DNA of 64,000 nt. Origin: Pseudomonas sp. SST3 (lineage in GTDB: Bacteria; Pseudomonadota; Gammaproteobacteria; Pseudomonadales; Pseudomonadaceae). Position numbers and translations under genes: made by a program. Below the pieces are notes generated by a model, which did not search any database, was not told the origin of the DNA, and saw only the letters and a program-made list of their open reading frames with translations. Of this stretch, positions 1 through 9,989 are shown piece by piece. The stretch lies in assembly GCF_003325755.1 (NCBI RefSeq), contig NZ_QORI02000004.1:62001-126000 (forward strand). Reading direction: 5' to 3'. Numbering within the stretch: the first letter of the stretch is position 1; every line of letters starts with the position of its first letter.

Positions 1-720
<720 letters not shown>

Positions 721-1161
721 TCAGCCCTCCTTGTTTGGCGGCCAGTTATTGGTATCAATCTTCGACGTCCACTTGAGGAATTCGGCCATATCGTCGACTT
801 CCTGCTCGGTCAGATTGAACTGCGGCATCGCTCTGCGGCCGGGCACCCCAAGCGGCTGAGCTTTCATCCAGGCCTGCAAGAAGGGTTTGAAAGCCGCATC
901 CTCACCGCGACGGACGAAGACATTCCCCAGCTCAGGCGCGAAGTAGGCACCTTCACCGAGCAGGCTGTGGCAGCCGATGCAGTTGTTGTTTTCCCAAACC
1001 TCTTTGCCTCGCACCACCGCTTCGGTCAGTTCCGATTCGTTGGATCGCTCTGGAAAGGTCTGCTCTGTGTGATAGGTCAGGCCCAGGAATACCAGGAAGA
1101 AGAAAACGCTTCCCCCGAAGTAAATGTTCCTGGCCATTCCCTTGGTAAAGGTATCGGACAT
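721..1161 (-). CDS. norC: nitric oxide reductase cytochrome c subunit
   Basis: NorC is the membrane-anchored c-type cytochrome that passes electrons from periplasmic donors to NorB. The 146-residue product has one N-terminal transmembrane helix (about residues 13-30), a single heme c site CIGCH at 61-65 and a Met at 112 suited to be the axial ligand; this is the normal family size and layout. The ATG at 1161 is preceded by GAGGAGG at proper spacing; the open frame extends further upstream but without family similarity. It is the first gene of norCB and lies 65 bases downstream of a perfect FNR/DNR box. Confidence 0.97.
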   Translation of the reverse strand: MSDTFTKGMARNIYFGGSVFFFLVFLGLTYHTEQTFPERSNESELTEAVVRGKEVWENNNCIGCHSLLGEGAYFAPELGNVFVRRGEDAAFKPFLQAWMKAQPLGVPGRRAMPQFNLTEQEVDDMAEFLKWTSKIDTNNWPPNKEG

Positions 1162-1219
1162 GGTCGCCTCCTCATGGCGTTGGCGTGGCCAGTTTAAGAA
1201 GGCAGCTATCGAAACCTGC

Positions 1220-1233
1220 TTGATGCCAATCAA
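1220..1233 (-). promoter_or_regulatory. FNR/DNR-type box of the norCB promoter
   Basis: TTGATGCCAATCAA is a perfect TTGAT-N4-ATCAA site centred about 65 bases before the norC start. In pseudomonads such sites in nor promoters are bound by DNR-type (NO-responsive) Crp/Fnr regulators. The assignment to DNR rather than ANR is inference. Confidence 0.85.
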
Positions 1234-1795
1234 GAAAATCCTGAACGTGGCGCTTGGTCTTTTGCGGGCCACGGTCGTTGGCGTTGGCGTTGGAGAGGCG
1301 GCGTGCTAGCCGGTCGGTCTGTAGCGGGGCTTTACCTATATCCATGCGAAACGGCGGGCGGTGGTCGGCAGCGCCTGTCGAAGGATGGAGAGCTGATCGA
1401 CGCTGGGGCGGTGGGCTGAAGTCCACCCTACGTGGCACTGCCCGTTGGATGCCGGGTTGCCGGACGGCCAATCGGCAGCGATGCAAAGCGGCTGATGAGC
1501 ATTGAGCTGGAGCCAGATAAAAGCGCGGCGGGAGCGGCGATTGCCGGCGCCTTTCATGGTGGGCTGAAGCCCACCCTACCAGGATCTCGGGCAGCAGCAC
1601 GGGATCTGCCGTTGGCCGGGTATGGAGTTGTCTTGTCGCTGGGTTTTAACAGAACCGCGGACGAGAGCCTGGCTCGTTAGGCTGGACTTAAGCTCCGTGG
1701 GTGGGCTTCAGCCCACCACGTCGAGCCGCCGCGCAACAGGCCGCATAACCGCTAACGGCGTCGCGCCCGGCCTGTAACCGATTGCCTACGCAACC
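1234..1795. repeat. non-coding stretch with three copies of the short GTGGGCTGAAGCCCAC palindrome
   Basis: No credible gene was found between the norC promoter and the norF-like gene. Three copies of the short palindromic repeat are visible: 1410-1432, 1558-1580 and 1701-1717. The first two end in CACCCTAC and the third is the inverted core alone. The short open frames here overlap the palindromes, lack ribosome binding sites and look like no protein family. Confidence 0.7.
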
Positions 1796-2047
1796 TTACA
1801 GGCTCATCGCGAGCAGGATGCCGCCGGCCATCGCGAGCGGCCAGCCGAGCAACAGCAAACGCCACATCGGAGGCGCATGGCGCAACTCCATGAAGCCATC
1901 GGAGATCAGCCAGGCCTTGACCAATGCAACCGCCAGCACCGCGGCGGCGAGCAGCAGGGTCGAGCCGGCGCTGCCCAGCACCACGGTGAGGGTGGTTAGC
2001 ACGGCCAGCCCGAACCAGCAAAGGATCAGCACTTTCGAAGCGGACAT
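1796..2047 (-). CDS. norF: small membrane protein, NorF-like (cytochrome c oxidase subunit IV family)
   Basis: The 83-residue product is almost wholly hydrophobic, with three predicted transmembrane stretches and a short soluble connection containing the motif HAPPMW. Its size and its place after the subunit III-like gene match the ORF82/NorF protein reported beside nirQ in P. stutzeri and norF of Paracoccus. NorF is thought to support full NO reductase activity or assembly; its exact role is not settled. It lies 11 bases after the norE-like gene, so the order nirQ-norE-norF is probably one operon. The family call rests on length, hydrophobicity and position, so the symbol is tentative. Confidence 0.75.
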   Translation of the reverse strand: MSASKVLILCWFGLAVLTTLTVVLGSAGSTLLLAAAVLAVALVKAWLISDGFMELRHAPPMWRLLLLGWPLAMAGGILLAMSL

Positions 2048-2058
2048 GGCGTACCTCG

Positions 2059-2646
2059 TTAGTTGATTACGTAAACCAGCGGGAACAGCAGCACCCAGAC
2101 CATATCCACCATGTGCCAATAGAGCACCCCGGACTCCAGTCCGGCGCAGTTGGTCGCTGTGTAGGCACGGCGGCGGCAGCGTTCGGCCATCCAACCGAGA
2201 ATGACCATTCCCAGCAGCACGTGAAGGAAATGAAAGCCGGTAAGGATCCAATAGAGGGTAAAGAAGGTGTTGTACTCGAGCCCCAGCCCCAGGCCGGAAA
2301 GGTGGCCGTACTCGTTGAGCTTGAGCACCACATAGACGCAGGACGTGACCAGCGCGGCCAGCAGCAGCGCCGCCGCACGTTGCGGTCGCTGCATGCGTAC
2401 CTGCTCCACCGCCAGGGCGGCAAACAGGCCAGAGGTCAGCAGGCTCAAGGTGAGTGCCAGCCCGATGGAGCTGTCCAGCACCGCGCGGCTTTCGCGAAAC
2501 AGCTCGGGATAGAGCACCTGCGTCACGGCGAACGCCAGGATCAGGATCGCGAAGACGGTCAGCTCGGCGAGAATGAAGAACCACATCGCCAGGTCGCCCG
2601 GCAGACGGCGGTTCACCTCTATGACGTGATCATGCAAAGTGGACAT
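2059..2646 (-). CDS. norE: NorE-like protein, cytochrome c oxidase subunit III family
   Basis: This 195-residue integral membrane protein has about five transmembrane helices and subunit III features, including a GFHFLHV-type helix in the second half and the C-terminal YWHMVDMVW segment found in COX3 relatives. It matches the ORF175/NorE proteins of denitrifiers, accessory to NO reductase rather than to terminal oxidases. Its start overlaps the end of nirQ by 17 bases, indicating translational coupling. The nir/nor context argues against a role in aerobic oxidase. NorE is the likely name, based on family and position. Confidence 0.85.
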   Translation of the reverse strand: MSTLHDHVIEVNRRLPGDLAMWFFILAELTVFAILILAFAVTQVLYPELFRESRAVLDSSIGLALTLSLLTSGLFAALAVEQVRMQRPQRAAALLLAALVTSCVYVVLKLNEYGHLSGLGLGLEYNTFFTLYWILTGFHFLHVLLGMVILGWMAERCRRRAYTATNCAGLESGVLYWHMVDMVWVLLFPLVYVIN

Positions 2647-3436
2647 CGACTACATCCATCAGGGCGGAAACGGTTTGCGGATCATCCGACAGCGGCTCGG
2701 CGAGACAGGCCATGCAGGCCTCGCGCGGGCTCATGCCGGAACGGATCATCCGGGCAGTGAAGATCAGCAGGCGGGTCGAGGCGACCTCTTCCAGATCGTG
2801 CTGTTCGAGCCGGCGTAGCGCCTGCCCAAGCTTGACCACCTGCGCGGCCAGCTCGGCATCGACCTGCGCTTCGTTAGCGACGATACGCTGCTCCTCGATG
2901 GCCGGCGGGTAGTCGAAGCGCATGGCGACGAAACGCTGCCGGGTGCTGGGCTTCATGCCCTTGAGCAGGTTCTGGTAACCGGGGTTGTAGCTGACCACGA
3001 GCATGAAACCCGGCGGCGCCTTGAGCGCTTCGCCGGTGCGCTCGATAAACAGTTCGCGACGATCATCGGCCAGTGGGTGCAGCACCACGGCGGTATCCTG
3101 GCGCGCCTCCACCACTTCATCGAGATAGCAGATGCCACCCTCGCGCACGGCGCGGGTCAGTGGCCCGTCCTGCCACCAGGTGCCCTGCGCACCGATCAAG
3201 TGACGCCCGACCAGATCCGCGGCGCTGAGGTCATCGTGGCAGGCCACGGTGTATAGCGGCAGATTCAATCGATGGGCCATGTACTGTACGAAACGGGTCT
3301 TGCCGCAGCCGGTCGGGCCCTTGATCAGTATCGGCATGCCGTGGTGCCAGGCCTGCTCGAACAGCGCCTCTTCGTTGCCCAGAGATTGATAGAACGGAGC
3401 ACCGGTCAGACCGGCAAAGTTCTCGGGCGCGTTCAT
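2630..3436 (-). CDS. nirQ: NirQ/NorQ, MoxR-type AAA+ ATPase for NO reductase activation
   Basis: NirQ is a cytoplasmic AAA+ ATPase thought to act with the VWA protein NorD in activating NO reductase. In the 268-residue product a Walker A motif GPTGCGKT lies at residues 40-47 and a Walker B ICYLDE at about 102-107, followed by the highly conserved YNPGYQNLLKGMKPSTRQRF segment typical of NirQ. The ATG at 3436 has a GAGG eight bases upstream; a TTG six bases earlier is in frame but less likely. It is the first gene of a minus-strand operon with norE and norF, and faces a promoter region shared with the divergent nirS gene. Confidence 0.95.
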   Translation of the reverse strand: MNAPENFAGLTGAPFYQSLGNEEALFEQAWHHGMPILIKGPTGCGKTRFVQYMAHRLNLPLYTVACHDDLSAADLVGRHLIGAQGTWWQDGPLTRAVREGGICYLDEVVEARQDTAVVLHPLADDRRELFIERTGEALKAPPGFMLVVSYNPGYQNLLKGMKPSTRQRFVAMRFDYPPAIEEQRIVANEAQVDAELAAQVVKLGQALRRLEQHDLEEVASTRLLIFTARMIRSGMSPREACMACLAEPLSDDPQTVSALMDVVDVHFA

Positions 3437-3525
3437 TGGCAATACCTCACTGCAGCAGTTGGATAATCATCTGCCACCAAACTAACCGCCACACCGCCCC
3501 CTCTCAAGCCATCCGCTGGCGAAGC

Positions 3526-3539
3526 TTGATTACGATCAA
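3526..3539 (-). promoter_or_regulatory. FNR/DNR-type box, probably for nirQ
   Basis: TTGATTACGATCAA is a perfect TTGAT-N4-ATCAA palindrome, centred about 96 bases upstream of nirQ. Because the site is symmetrical and lies in a divergent intergenic region, the target gene is inferred from distance. Confidence 0.82.
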
Positions 3540-3555
3540 GCCCAGGCTGAAATGA

Positions 3556-5505
<1,950 letters not shown>

Positions 5506-5515
5506 GTGCCACAAC

Positions 5516-5535
5516 GGGGGAGCGAAGACTCCCCC
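5516..5535 (+). terminator. nirS-nirM intergenic hairpin
   Basis: A seven-base-pair stem, GGGGGAG/CTCCCCC with a six-base loop, lies directly after the nirS stop. No T-run follows, so it is more likely a partial terminator or a 3'-end-stabilising structure that raises nirS over downstream messages than a full stop. Confidence 0.6.
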
Positions 5536-5558
5536 ATCTAGCCTTGAGGAAGTAACTC

Positions 5559-5873
5559 ATGAAGAAAGTTCTCGTTCCCCTGCTCGCCCTCGGCGGCGCG
5601 ATGATTCTGCAGCCGGCCGTGGCTCAGGATGGTGAAGCGCTGTTCAAGAGCAAGCCTTGCGCGGCCTGCCATAGCATCGACGCCAAGCTGGTTGGTCCGG
5701 CATTCAAGGAAGTCGCGGCCAAGTACGCCGGCCAGGACGGCGCAGCAGACCTGCTCGCTGGCCACATCAAGAACGGCAGCCAGGGTGTCTGGGGTCCGAT
5801 CCCGATGCCGCCAAACCCTGTCACCGAGGAAGAAGCCAAGATCCTCGCCGAGTGGGTTCTTAGCCAGAAGTAA
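5559..5873 (+). CDS. nirM: cytochrome c551 precursor
   Basis: NirM is the small soluble periplasmic cytochrome that donates electrons to nitrite reductase. The 104-residue precursor has a signal peptide ending at AVA (residue 22), a heme site CAACH at 34-38 and the axial Met83 in the PIPMPPNP loop (Met61 of the mature protein). The mature sequence is nearly that of P. stutzeri c551, the best single clue to the host. It lies 53 bases after nirS and 14 before nirC, in one operon. GAGGAAG-like sequence precedes the start. Confidence 0.97.
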   Translation: MKKVLVPLLALGGAMILQPAVAQDGEALFKSKPCAACHSIDAKLVGPAFKEVAAKYAGQDGAADLLAGHIKNGSQGVWGPIPMPPNPVTEEEAKILAEWVLSQK

Positions 5874-5887
5874 CAGCGGAGGACATC

Positions 5888-6229
5888 ATGATTCAGTCCC
5901 GACACGCAGTATTCGGTTTGGGGCTCGCCCTGGTGTCCCTCCTCCCCTTTTCCGCTGCCCTGGCCGACAGCCCTACAGCTGAACGCCAGGCCCAGCTCGA
6001 ACACCTGCTGGTGCAGGACTGCGGGTCCTGTCACGGCCTGCGAATGACCGGTGGTCTTGGCCCGGCCCTGACGCTGGACGCGATTGCCAATAAACCCCGC
6101 GACAGCCTGATCGCCACCGTCACCCACGGGCGGCCCGGTACTGCCATGCCCGGCTGGAACGCCCTGCTCAGCGACCAGGACATCGCCTGGCTGGTCGATC
6201 TTCTTCTCGAAGGATATCCAAAACCATGA
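5888..6229 (+). CDS. nirC: c-type cytochrome NirC
   Basis: This periplasmic c-type cytochrome of 113 residues has a signal peptide (cleavage near ALA-DS at 26-27), a heme site CGSCH at 45-49 and a likely axial Met87 in GTAMPGW. NirC can donate electrons to NirS and has also been linked to the last steps of heme d1 formation. It overlaps nirF by four bases (ATGA), as is common in nir operons. Confidence 0.93.
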   Translation: MIQSRHAVFGLGLALVSLLPFSAALADSPTAERQAQLEHLLVQDCGSCHGLRMTGGLGPALTLDAIANKPRDSLIATVTHGRPGTAMPGWNALLSDQDIAWLVDLLLEGYPKP

Positions 6230-7398
6230 TTCGTCCCCTGCTGCTGGTCGCCGCCAGTCTGCTCGCGGCTTGTGCGCAACAACCGCTGCGCGGCACCGGT
6301 GATCTAGGCGTGGTGATCGAGCGCGCCACCGGCAGCCTGCAGATTATCGAGAGCAGCGGCATGACTCGCCTGGCGCGTGTCGAGGGGCTCGGCGATCTGT
6401 CGCACGCCTCGGTGGTGTTCTCCCGCGATCAGCGCTATGCCTATGTATTCGGCCGCGACGGCGGGCTGAGCAAGGTCGACCTGCTCGAGCAGCGCATCGA
6501 CCGCCGCGTGATTCAGGGCGGCAACAGCATCGGCGGAGCCATCAGCCAGGACGGTAGCCTGATCGCCGTCGGCAACTACGAGCCGGGCGGGGTCAAGGTA
6601 TTCGACGCCGAAACCCTGGAGCTGGTCGCCGATATTCCCGCCACGCCTTTGGCCGATGGCAGCCGCCATTCGCGCGTTGTCGGTGTCCTCGACGCGCCCG
6701 GTCGACGCTTCATCTACAGCCTGTTCGATACGAACGAAACCTGGTTGCTGGACTTCAGCCAGGGCAACACGCCCGCTCTCACGCGCTTCGAGAACATCGG
6801 TAAACAACCCTACGACGGGCTACTCACTCCGGACGGGCGCTACTACGTGGCCGGCCTGTTCGGTGAAGACGGCATGGCCAAGATCGACCTTTGGCACACC
6901 GCACGCGGTGTCGAGCGCATCCTCGATGGCTACGGCCGCGGCCAGCAGAAGCTGCCGGTCTACAAAATGCCGCATCTGGAGGGCTGGACCGTCGCCGGCA
7001 ACCAGACCTTCGTTCCGGCAGTCGGCCAGCATCGTGTGCTGGTGATGGATTCGCAGAGCTGGAAACAGACCGATGCGATCGACGTCGCCGGCCAGCCGAT
7101 ATTCGTCATGGCGCGCCCGGACGCACGGCAGATCTGGGTCAATTTCGCCCATCCAGACAACGGCAAGGTTCAGGTTATCGACAGCGAGACCCACGAGATC
7201 GTCGCCGAACTCGAGCCCGGCCCCGCCGTGTTGCACATGGAATTCACCGCCCGCGGCGATCAGCTCTGGCTGTCGGTGCGTGACGGCAACGAGATCCAGG
7301 TCTGGGACCCTTATAGCCTGAAACTGCTCAAGCGCCTGCCGGCGGAAAGCCCCAGCGGCATCTTCTTCAGCAGCCGCGCCCACGAAACGGGGTTATGA
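6226..7398 (+). CDS. nirF: heme d1 biosynthesis protein NirF
   Basis: NirF acts late in heme d1 biosynthesis and is needed for a dihydro-heme d1 intermediate; it resembles the d1-binding propeller domain of NirS without the heme c domain. The 390-residue product begins with a lipoprotein signal whose lipobox LAAC ends at Cys16, so it is probably a periplasmic lipoprotein, as in P. aeruginosa. The rest shows the repeated propeller pattern. It is four-base coupled to nirC and one base from nirD. Confidence 0.95.
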   Translation: MIRPLLLVAASLLAACAQQPLRGTGDLGVVIERATGSLQIIESSGMTRLARVEGLGDLSHASVVFSRDQRYAYVFGRDGGLSKVDLLEQRIDRRVIQGGNSIGGAISQDGSLIAVGNYEPGGVKVFDAETLELVADIPATPLADGSRHSRVVGVLDAPGRRFIYSLFDTNETWLLDFSQGNTPALTRFENIGKQPYDGLLTPDGRYYVAGLFGEDGMAKIDLWHTARGVERILDGYGRGQQKLPVYKMPHLEGWTVAGNQTFVPAVGQHRVLVMDSQSWKQTDAIDVAGQPIFVMARPDARQIWVNFAHPDNGKVQVIDSETHEIVAELEPGPAVLHMEFTARGDQLWLSVRDGNEIQVWDPYSLKLLKRLPAESPSGIFFSSRAHETGL

Positions 7399-7399
7399 C

Positions 7400-7858
7400 A
7401 TGCAGATCGATGCCCTCAGCCGCCGCTTGATCGACCGCTTCCAGCACGGCATGCCGCTGTGCGCCGAACCCTACCGCGCCATGGCCGAGGCGCTCGATTG
7501 CAGCGAAAACGAGGTGCTGGACTGTCTCGAACGCCTGGAACACGCCGGGAGCCTTTCGCGCATCGGCCCGGTGTTCGAGCACAGCCGCGCCGGCGCCAGC
7601 ACGCTGGTTGCCCTGGCCGTGCCTGACGCACGGCTGGAATCGGTCGCCGAGCACATCAACAGCTTTCCTGAGGTCAATCACAACTACCTGCGTGAGCATC
7701 ACTACAACCTCTGGTTCGTGATCACCGGCCCCGATCGAGCCCATGTCGACGCGCTGCTGGCACGAATAGAGACGGAAACCGGGCTCACGCCGCTCGATTT
7801 GCCGATGCAGGCGGCATACCGCATCGACCTTGGTTTTCCCATCGGCGACGCACTATGA
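7400..7858 (+). CDS. nirD: siroheme decarboxylase subunit NirD
   Basis: NirD is one of four paralogous AsnC/Lrp-like proteins (NirD, L, G, H) that form the siroheme decarboxylase, converting siroheme to 12,18-didecarboxysiroheme. The 152 residues carry an N-terminal helix-turn-helix-like region and the conserved HHYNLWFV segment in the second half, also seen in NirG as EHAWNMWFV. Here it is catalytic rather than DNA-binding. It starts one base after nirF and overlaps nirL by four bases. Confidence 0.93.
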   Translation: MQIDALSRRLIDRFQHGMPLCAEPYRAMAEALDCSENEVLDCLERLEHAGSLSRIGPVFEHSRAGASTLVALAVPDARLESVAEHINSFPEVNHNYLREHHYNLWFVITGPDRAHVDALLARIETETGLTPLDLPMQAAYRIDLGFPIGDAL

Positions 7859-8370
7859 ACGCCATGCTCGATGCGCTTCAGGCACTGCAGCTGCGTCGCC
7901 TGCTCGAAGCGGGCCTGCCGCTCGCCGCTCGGCCCTATCAAGTTCTGGCCGAGCGCGTTGGTACCAGCGAAGAGGCGGTGCTCGAACAGGTTCGATGCTG
8001 GAACGAAAGCGGACTGTTTCGCCGCATCGGGTTGGTCATCAAGCACCGCGCCCTGGGCTTTCGCGCTAACGCCATGCTGGTGATGGATATTCCGGACGAG
8101 ATCGTCGATGACGTCGGCCGCCGCCTGGGCCAGGCCGCTGGTATCAATCTCTGCTATCAGCGGCCGCGGCGACTGCCCGACTGGCCCTACAACCTGTTCT
8201 GCATGGTCCACGGCCGCGAGCGCGAGCAGGTCTGCCGGCTGATCGCCGACCTGCTCGCCGAGCACGGCCTGAGCGATGTGCCTCATCAGCTGCTGTTCAG
8301 CACGCGCGCGTTCAAGCAATGCGGCGGCCGCTACGCCCCGCCAGCCGCGCCGGAGGCCGCCCATGAATGA
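7855..8370 (+). CDS. nirL: siroheme decarboxylase subunit NirL
   Basis: This is the second AsnC-like siroheme decarboxylase protein, 171 residues. It shares the layout of NirH, with a [21 protein letters not shown] segment in the C-terminal half that defines the L/H branch. It probably pairs with NirD as a heteromer. The start overlaps nirD by four bases (ATGA) and its end overlaps nirG by eight. Confidence 0.93.
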   Translation: MNAMLDALQALQLRRLLEAGLPLAARPYQVLAERVGTSEEAVLEQVRCWNESGLFRRIGLVIKHRALGFRANAMLVMDIPDEIVDDVGRRLGQAAGINLCYQRPRRLPDWPYNLFCMVHGREREQVCRLIADLLAEHGLSDVPHQLLFSTRAFKQCGGRYAPPAAPEAAHE

Positions 8371-8806
8371 GTTCGATCGGCGCCTCATCAACCGTCTGCA
8401 ACATGGTCTACCACTGGTGCGACACCCCTGGCAGGCGCTGGCCGAAGAACTCGGCGGCGACCCGCAGCGCCTGCGCGAGCGCGTGCAGGCGTTGCTCGAC
8501 GACGGCACGCTTACCCGCTTCGGTCCGATGTTCGACATCGAGCGTCTCGGTGGCGCCTTTACCCTCGCCGCGCTGTCTGTGCCCGAGGAATGCTTTGACG
8601 CTGTGGCCGAGCAACTCGCGTCGATGCCGGAGGTGGCGCACAACTATCGTCGCGAGCACGCCTGGAACATGTGGTTCGTGCTTGGCTGCGCGACACCCGA
8701 CGGTATCGCCCAGACCATCGCGCGCATCGAGGCACAGACCGGCCTGCCGGTGCTCAACCTGCCCAAGGAGGAGACCTACCATGTCGGCCTGCATTTTTCT
8801 GTCTGA
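8363..8806 (+). CDS. nirG: siroheme decarboxylase subunit NirG
   Basis: NirG is the third AsnC-like protein, 147 residues, closest to NirD (shared [19 protein letters not shown] start and [11 protein letters not shown] segment). Start chosen at the ATG at 8363, which overlaps the nirL stop in an ATGAATGA junction; the open frame runs further upstream only inside nirL. Its end overlaps nirH by 26 bases. Confidence 0.93.
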   Translation: MNEFDRRLINRLQHGLPLVRHPWQALAEELGGDPQRLRERVQALLDDGTLTRFGPMFDIERLGGAFTLAALSVPEECFDAVAEQLASMPEVAHNYRREHAWNMWFVLGCATPDGIAQTIARIEAQTGLPVLNLPKEETYHVGLHFSV

Positions 8807-9299
8807 ATCCTCTGGCCCGTCTGATCCGGCGCTTGCAACACGCCTGGTCGAACTCACCGAGGCGGGACTGCCATTGGTGGAGGATCCCTGGGCCTGGCTC
8901 GCCGAGCACCTTGGCATCAGCGTCGAGACCACGATTGCGCTGCTGCAACGACTGCAGGCAGAAGGCGCGATCCGCCGCATCGCCGCGGTGCCCAATCACT
9001 ACCGCCTGGGTTATCGCCATAACGGCATGACCGTCTGGGATGTCGAGGACACCGAGATGCCCCGCCTCGGCCCACTGGTTGGCGCGCAACCCTTCGTCAG
9101 TCATTGCTATCGGCGCCCGCGGCAGGAAGGCTGGGGCTACAACCTGTTCGCCATGGTGCATGGCCGCGATGCCGACGAGATAGAGACCTATCGAGCCGAG
9201 ATCCGCCGGCTGCTCGGAGCGGCCTGTCGCGCCGAGGATATGCTGGTCAGCAGCCGCATCCTGAAGAAGACCGGACTGCGCGTCGGCAACCGTCGCTAG
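8781..9299 (+). CDS. nirH: siroheme decarboxylase subunit NirH
   Basis: NirH is the fourth AsnC-like protein, 172 residues, of the NirL type, with an RRPRQEGWGYNLFAMVHGRD segment. The ATG at 8781 follows GGAGGAG within nirG and gives the expected MSACIF start. It is the last gene of the nirSMCFDLGH run; the following DNA holds repeats and an opposite-strand small gene before nirJ. NirD, L, G and H remain four separate genes, with no fusions. Confidence 0.92.
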   Translation: MSACIFLSESSGPSDPALATRLVELTEAGLPLVEDPWAWLAEHLGISVETTIALLQRLQAEGAIRRIAAVPNHYRLGYRHNGMTVWDVEDTEMPRLGPLVGAQPFVSHCYRRPRQEGWGYNLFAMVHGRDADEIETYRAEIRRLLGAACRAEDMLVSSRILKKTGLRVGNRR

Positions 9300-9317
9300 C
9301 CGTCACTTACGCACCTA

Positions 9318-9382
9318 TAGGGCGGGCTTCAGCCCACCCTTATCTCGACCAAACTGAGTCGTTGGGCTGAAGCCTACCTACG
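9318..9382. repeat. two copies of the short palindromic repeat after nirH
   Basis: An inverted pair of the GGGCTTCAGCCC-type repeat lies just after nirH: 9318-9340 in one orientation and 9361-9382 in the other, the second degenerate. The pair could fold into a hairpin at the end of the nirH message. Confidence 0.7.
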
Positions 9383-9441
9383 CACTACGACCTGTTCGCC
9401 AAGCGGCAGTGCGAGGAGTTGACCGTGCCCGCGCAGGGCTG

Positions 9442-9672
9442 TCAGAAGCGCCACTCGGGCTTGAACAAGCCAACCACAAAGAAGAGCGTGGAGAAGCTCC
9501 ACATAACCAGGGCATAAAGGCGGATCTGCTCAGCACTCCAGGGCCAGGCGAACCAGTCCAGCATAACCATGCTCTTCCAGCCCTCGATCCACTGTGCGCC
9601 GCCCCAGCTGATGATCCACTTCCAGAACAGGCTGTTCAGGCAGTACAGCGCAACGAACTCTCCGATCTCCAT
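9442..9672 (-). CDS. small tryptophan-rich membrane protein of unknown function
   Basis: The 76-residue product contains ten tryptophans (17, 19, 23, 28, 32, 40, 43, 45, 58, 74), a hydrophobic N-terminal half with the segment WGGAQWIEGW at 23-32, and a clear transmembrane helix at about 50-70. A GAGGGG lies seven bases before the ATG at 9672, so translation is plausible. It lies alone on the minus strand between nirH and nirJ, in the middle of the heme d1 pathway genes. I do not recognise the family. It could be a membrane accessory of nitrite reductase or heme d1 export; that is inference from position only. Confidence 0.6.
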   Translation of the reverse strand: MEIGEFVALYCLNSLFWKWIISWGGAQWIEGWKSMVMLDWFAWPWSAEQIRLYALVMWSFSTLFFVVGLFKPEWRF

Positions 9673-9827
9673 AGATCATCCCCTCAGCGGTCAAGGAGCG
9701 GCAGTCTATGCGAAGCAGCCGTTTACAGGGCCTGACGGCAGTCTCGTTGCAAGCCGACAAGCATCGCAGCTTGGTCCGGGAGGAGCTCCGCTTCAGCCCA
9801 GAAGGACACCGCGCCGTCGGCGATTAC

Positions 9828-9850
9828 GGTGGGCTAAAGCCCACCCTACG
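9828..9850. repeat. short palindromic repeat upstream of nirJ
   Basis: This is a complete copy of the palindrome family, GGTGGGCTAAAGCCCACC followed by CTACG, with TAAA in place of TGAA at the centre. It lies in the otherwise empty 317 bases between the small minus-strand gene and nirJ; apart from the repeat and the box at 9896 nothing else is seen there. Confidence 0.7.
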
Positions 9851-9895
9851 TCTGCCATGATCCGGTCGCCAGCCCCCGTGCTACCACCCCTTTAT

Positions 9896-9909
9896 TTGTT
9901 TCGGATCAA
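9896..9909 (+). promoter_or_regulatory. imperfect FNR/DNR-type box upstream of nirJ
   Basis: TTGTTTCGGATCAA matches TTGAT-N4-ATCAA at nine of ten defined positions and is centred about 87 bases before nirJ. It would give nirJEN its own anaerobic promoter, which fits the break between nirH and nirJ. Confidence 0.6.
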
Positions 9910-9989
9910 GGACCCGTCACCTCACCTCGGCAATGCTGTCGTCATCGATTCAGCACCCACGAAGCCGCCGCTTCCTGAGGAGACGCCCG

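Noticed and set aside
1432..1680. Small open frames between norC and the norF-like gene
   Set aside because: They cover the palindromic repeats, lack ribosome binding sites and differ in every copy.
7400..9299. NirD, L, G and H as AsnC-type transcription regulators
   Set aside because: They resemble Lrp/AsnC proteins but lie in the nir operon and match the siroheme decarboxylase proteins; a gene-regulatory reading was dropped.
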